Source: Sphingomonadales bacterium | Lineage (GTDB): Bacteria > Pseudomonadota > Alphaproteobacteria > Sphingomonadales > Sphingomonadaceae | Length of the DNA stretch: 7,568 bases | Direction: 5' to 3' | NCBI GenBank assembly: GCA_020200935.1 | Contig: JAIVHR010000059.1 | Span: 1-7,568 of the forward strand | Shown: in pieces, positions 4,934-7,568 of the stretch | How positions within the stretch are numbered: the stretch's first letter is position 1 | How the letters are laid out: every line of letters begins with the position of its first letter | Position numbers and translations under genes: made by a program | The notes under the pieces: model-generated | The model's database searches: none | The model's input: only the letters and a program-made list of their open reading frames with translations | What the model was told of the DNA's origin: nothing

Positions 4934-6095
4934 CCCTTAACTTGGGGCTTGGGACGTCGGGGCACGGCGGGGGCGGTTCCTCGATCAGTAGCTGGTTGCC
5001 GGGGAAGGCGAGCGCGCCAATGAACAGGCTCATCGTGAAGCCGATGCCGCAGAGAAGCGACGTGCCGTAGATCTGCAGCCAGGTCGCACCGCGCAGCTTG
5101 CCGGCGAAGCCCATCTTTACCGCCAGCCAGACGCTGCCGAAAATGCCGATCTGCTTGCCGAAGAACAGCCCCGCGGCGATGCCGACCGGCAGCGGCGCGA
5201 AAATCTGCTCGATGCCGAGCGCGCCGATCGGCACTCCGGCATTGGCGAAGCCGAACAGCGGGACGATGATGAAGGCGACCGGAAAGTCGAGCCCGTGCTC
5301 GAGCCGGTGGAGCGGTGAATCCTTGGCATCGGGCGCGCCGGGGGTGCGGCGCAGCGGGATCATCATCGCCGCCAGCACGCCGGCGATCGTCGCATGGACG
5401 CCCGACAGGAAGACCAGATACCAGAGCACCAAAGCGAGCAGCATATAGGGCCAGATCGCGAAGACCCGCGCGCGGTTGAGCCAGTACATGGCGCCCAGCA
5501 CGACCGCCGCGCCGAGCAGCGCGACGCTGTTGAGATCGGCCGTATAGACCAATGCAATGATCGCCACCGCGCCCATATCGTCGACGATCGCGACGGTGAC
5601 GAGGAACAGCTTGAGCGAGGTCGGCGCCCGCTTGCCGAGCAGCGCCAGCACGCCGATCGCGAAGGCGATATCGGTCGCCGCCGGGATCGCCCAGCCATTG
5701 GTCAGCGTGTCGCTCGCCGGATGGCCCGACACCACCCAGAGATAGATCGCCGCCGGCACCACCATGCCCGCCGCCGCGGCGAGCATGGGCAACCGCCGCC
5801 GCTCCCAGGTCGCCAGCCGCCCGTCGGCGAATTCGCGTTTGATCTCGAGCCCGACGAAAAGGAAGAATATCGCCATCAGCCCGTCATTGATCCACAGATG
5901 GAGGTTCATCGGCACGTCGGTGCCGGGCAAGGGCGGGCTGATCGGATCCTCGAGGAAATGGTGGTAGGTCTCGTAGAGCCCCGTATTGGCGACGATCATC
6001 GCCAGCACCGCGACGACCATCAACACGATGCCGCCCGCCGCTTCGCTGCGCAGGAACGCTCTCAACGCGGATCGTACGCCGGTACGCTCGGCCAT
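4905..6095 (-). CDS. nhaA: Na+/H+ antiporter NhaA with an aberrant C-terminus
   Basis: This is an inner-membrane electrogenic antiporter that exchanges Na+ (or Li+) for protons in pH and salt homeostasis. Counting from ATG 6095 (396 residues), hallmark segments are LRSEAAGGIVLM (15-26), LHLWINDGLMAIFFLFVGLEIKRE (65-88), WAIPAATDIAFAIGVLALLG (135-154, with the D142 counterpart of E. coli D133), VAIVDDMGAVAII (168-180, with D172-D173 matching the ion-binding D163-D164), SGVHATIAGV (231-240), FGKQIGI (312-318, K314 matching K300) and CGIGFTMSLFIGALAF (349-364). The family then has a short loop and transmembrane helix XII. Here the match ends at LLIEE (residue 373) and a 23-residue Pro-rich tail follows, so helix XII is missing. 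The start at 6095 is chosen because AAGGGAGA precedes it by 4-5 nt; ATG 6110 has no such site. It diverges from the glycosyltransferase gene. Confidence 0.92.
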   Translation of the reverse strand: MAERTGVRSALRAFLRSEAAGGIVLMVVAVLAMIVANTGLYETYHHFLEDPISPPLPGTDVPMNLHLWINDGLMAIFFLFVGLEIKREFADGRLATWERRRLPMLAAAAGMVVPAAIYLWVVSGHPASDTLTNGWAIPAATDIAFAIGVLALLGKRAPTSLKLFLVTVAIVDDMGAVAIIALVYTADLNSVALLGAAVVLGAMYWLNRARVFAIWPYMLLALVLWYLVFLSGVHATIAGVLAAMMIPLRRTPGAPDAKDSPLHRLEHGLDFPVAFIIVPLFGFANAGVPIGALGIEQIFAPLPVGIAAGLFFGKQIGIFGSVWLAVKMGFAGKLRGATWLQIYGTSLLCGIGFTMSLFIGALAFPGNQLLIEEPPPPCPDVPSPKLRVEPAIVLLY

Positions 6096-6237
6096 GCTTT
6101 CTCCCTTCATCCGGTGACACCGCCTCTATCGGCTTGCGAAGCAATTGCAAAGCGGGCGCAGATTGATCCCAAAATGGCATGATCATAGCGCTTTATATCC
6201 TGATTGGAGTGAGTTACCGACCGATTCGGAGGGGTTT
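6096..6237. promoter_or_regulatory. Divergent intergenic region between nhaA and the glycosyltransferase gene
   Basis: These 142 bp must hold promoters for both genes. The middle (about 6140-6205) is AT-rich for this DNA and includes the short palindromes GCAATTGC (6141-6148) and ATGATCAT (6179-6186). For nhaA, TTGGGA and TGCAAT spaced 17 bp apart on the minus strand are a weak promoter candidate. I found no convincing plus-strand promoter. An in-frame-looking 110-codon plus-strand frame starting here is not in phase with the glycosyltransferase and is not real. Confidence 0.4.
6228..6234 (+). promoter_or_regulatory. Ribosome binding site that selects a TTG start
   Basis: GGAGGGG lies 3-5 nt before TTG 6238. 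No ATG or GTG occurs in the glycosyltransferase frame in the preceding 60 bp, and the next in-frame ATG would remove the whole first hydrophobic segment. The strong site and the protein N-terminus together point to TTG. Confidence 0.7.
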
Positions 6238-7568
6238 TTGGGGGCAGAGACACTCTTTTCGGTTGCCGAATATGCGGCGCGCGAACTGGCCTTGTTCGCC
6301 GCCGTCGGAATCCTGCTTGGCGGGCTCGACGATCTGCTCGTCGATCTCTTGTGGCTGGCGGGGAAACGGCCGCCGCGACGCAGCCTGGCGATGCTCGGGC
6401 CGGCGCGGCGGCCGGGCAAGCTCGCGCTCTTCATTCCGGCCTGGGATGAGGCCGAGGTTATCGGACCGATGCTGCGCCACACACTGTGCGCCTTCGCCCG
6501 AGACGATGTGACGCTGTTCGTCGGCGGCTATCCGAACGACCATGAGACGATCGCCCGGATCGCCGATGCCGCCGCGCGGGACGAGCGCGTCAGGATCGCC
6601 ATCTGCCCGCGCCGGGGCCCGACCACCAAGGCCGATTGCCTCAACGCCATCTGGCTCCGGATGCGCGAGGAGGAGCAACGCACCGGGCGGCGTTTCAAGG
6701 CGGTCGTGCTGCACGATGCCGAGGATGTCGTCCACCCGGACGAGGCGCGGCTGTTCGATCGGCTGATCGAGGAGCATGATCTCGTCCAGATCCCGGTCGT
6801 GCCGCTGATCGACAGCGGGCGGCGCTGGATCGCCGGCCATTATGGCGACGAATTCGCCGAAGCCCACGGCAAGGACCTGGCGGTGCGCGATGCGCTCGAT
6901 GCCGGCGTGCCGTCGGCCGGGGTCGGCTGCGCGATCCGTCGCGAGACGCTCGCCCGCATCGCCGCGGAGCGCCGCGACGGACCGTTCGATGCCGACAGTC
7001 TGACCGAGGATTACGAGCTCGGGCTGCGGCTCGCCGGCTCGGGCGCGACCGGCAGCTTCGCCGCGATCTCGCCGCGCGGCGGCGAGCCCCCGATCGCGGT
7101 CCGCGCCCATTTCCCCGAACATCTCGGCGCCGCGGTGCGGCAGAAGACGCGCTGGATCACGGGCATCGCGCTTTCGGGATGGGAGCGGCTTGGCTGGCAG
7201 GGCGGGCTCGCCGAGCGCTGGATGCGGCTGCGCGACCGCCGCGCCGTGCTCGCGGCGCTGATCCTCAGCGCGGCCTATGCCGCGCTGCTGCTTGGCGCCT
7301 TCCTCGCCATCGTCGCCGCCGCCAGCCCGCTTTCGCTCGCGCCGGTCGGGCCGATGCTCGCGACGCTGCTGATCGCCAACGCACTGCTGCTCGGCTGGCG
7401 GCTCGCCATGCGGGCATTTTTCGCCAGCCGGCTCTATGGCCCGACCGAGGGCCTGCTCGCCATCCCGCGCGCGCTGATCTCCAATATCATCGCGATCATG
7501 GCGGCGCGGCGGGCGGTGACCGCTTTTCTGCTGGCGAAGCGCGGTGCGCCGCCGCGCTGGGACAAGAC
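6238..7568 (+). CDS. NfrB-like membrane glycosyltransferase (GT2), 3' end beyond the window
   Basis: An uninterrupted frame of 443 codons runs from TTG 6238 off the right edge. It encodes a family 2-type glycosyltransferase with membrane segments. A hydrophobic helix (about 18-40) precedes the cytoplasmic catalytic domain, with FIPAWDEAEVI (65-75) for nucleotide-sugar binding, HDAEDVVHP (159-167) as the DxD-type metal site, TEDYELGLRL (256-265) with the catalytic-base acidic pair, and QKTRWITGIALSGWERLGW (302-320) as the Q-x-x-RW element. Further membrane helices follow at about 336-362, 371-393 and 404-422. This order and the long W-x-G block match the NfrB family (phage N4 adsorption protein B in E. 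coli), which makes a secreted glycan and in E. coli carries a C-terminal c-di-GMP-binding domain. Whether that domain is present here lies outside the window. A role in exopolysaccharide or surface-glycan synthesis is inferred; the sugar is unknown. Confidence 0.88.
   Translation, partial: MGAETLFSVAEYAARELALFAAVGILLGGLDDLLVDLLWLAGKRPPRRSLAMLGPARRPGKLALFIPAWDEAEVIGPMLRHTLCAFARDDVTLFVGGYPNDHETIARIADAAARDERVRIAICPRRGPTTKADCLNAIWLRMREEEQRTGRRFKAVVLHDAEDVVHPDEARLFDRLIEEHDLVQIPVVPLIDSGRRWIAGHYGDEFAEAHGKDLAVRDALDAGVPSAGVGCAIRRETLARIAAERRDGPFDADSLTEDYELGLRLAGSGATGSFAAISPRGGEPPIAVRAHFPEHLGAAVRQKTRWITGIALSGWERLGWQGGLAERWMRLRDRRAVLAALILSAAYAALLLGAFLAIVAAASPLSLAPVGPMLATLLIANALLLGWRLAMRAFFASRLYGPTEGLLAIPRALISNIIAIMAARRAVTAFLLAKRGAPPRWDK

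Noticed and set aside
5394..6182. 262-codon plus-strand frame opposite nhaA
   Set aside because: It is His/Arg/Asp-rich shadow sequence antisense to a clear NhaA protein.
6141..6186. Short palindromes GCAATTGC and ATGATCAT in the nhaA-glycosyltransferase gap
   Set aside because: At 8 bp each they are too short and too likely by chance to call as operators without comparison to relatives.
6179..6511. 110-codon plus-strand frame starting at ATG 6179
   Set aside because: It is out of phase with the glycosyltransferase, lacks a ribosome site, and its product is Arg/Ser-rich without family similarity.
6214..7122. 302-codon minus-strand frame opposite the glycosyltransferase
   Set aside because: The plus strand carries all glycosyltransferase motifs in one frame; the antisense frame resembles no family.

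Overview
The window is GC-rich alphaproteobacterial DNA, most likely chromosomal and from a sphingomonad. Three things point there: a DUF1489 gene (an alphaproteobacterial family), secreted proteins that carry an 'EIVVTG'-type motif just after the signal peptide, and strong GC bias at third codon positions. I see no rRNA, tRNA, CRISPR array, transposase, integrase or phage gene. The genus is an inference; no marker gene is present.

Layout. (a) 1-1569, minus strand: two tandem paralogous secreted proteins of unknown function in one operon; the second runs off the left edge. (b) 1701-2108, plus: a DUF1489 protein, whose TAG stop shares a CTAG with the stop of the convergent next gene. (c) 3462-2105, minus: a class I SAM methyltransferase whose 3' end overlaps the start of a periplasmic head-GIN-domain (DUF2807) protein. 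(d) 3512-4163, plus: an ArsR-family repressor followed after 1 nt by an SRPBCC/AHSA1 protein. These diverge from (c) across an AT-rich gap holding a 12-bp perfect palindrome. (e) 4878-4066, minus: a second GIN protein, this one a lipoprotein with a regular GSGD repeat. (f) 6095-4905, minus: a NhaA Na+/H+ antiporter. (g) 6238-end, plus: an NfrB-like membrane glycosyltransferase with a TTG start, cut by the right edge.

The most unusual part is about 4.1-5.0 kb. The SRPBCC protein stops about a third early, the GIN lipoprotein runs 29 codons antisense into the SRPBCC gene, and NhaA loses its last transmembrane helix and ends in an unrelated proline-rich tail. SRPBCC (plus) and nhaA (minus) face each other with the GIN gene between them, so one replacement or a pair of deletions could have trimmed both 3' ends. 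The GIN gene appears to have its own promoter, inside the abnormal nhaA tail.

Functionally the window looks like a set of envelope genes: secreted proteins of unknown role, two GIN-domain surface or periplasmic proteins, an ion antiporter and a glycan-synthesis enzyme, with one small repressor-effector pair. I do not see a coherent new defence or mobile system. The best candidates for novelty are the tandem secreted paralogs and the rearranged GIN/NhaA/SRPBCC junctions.
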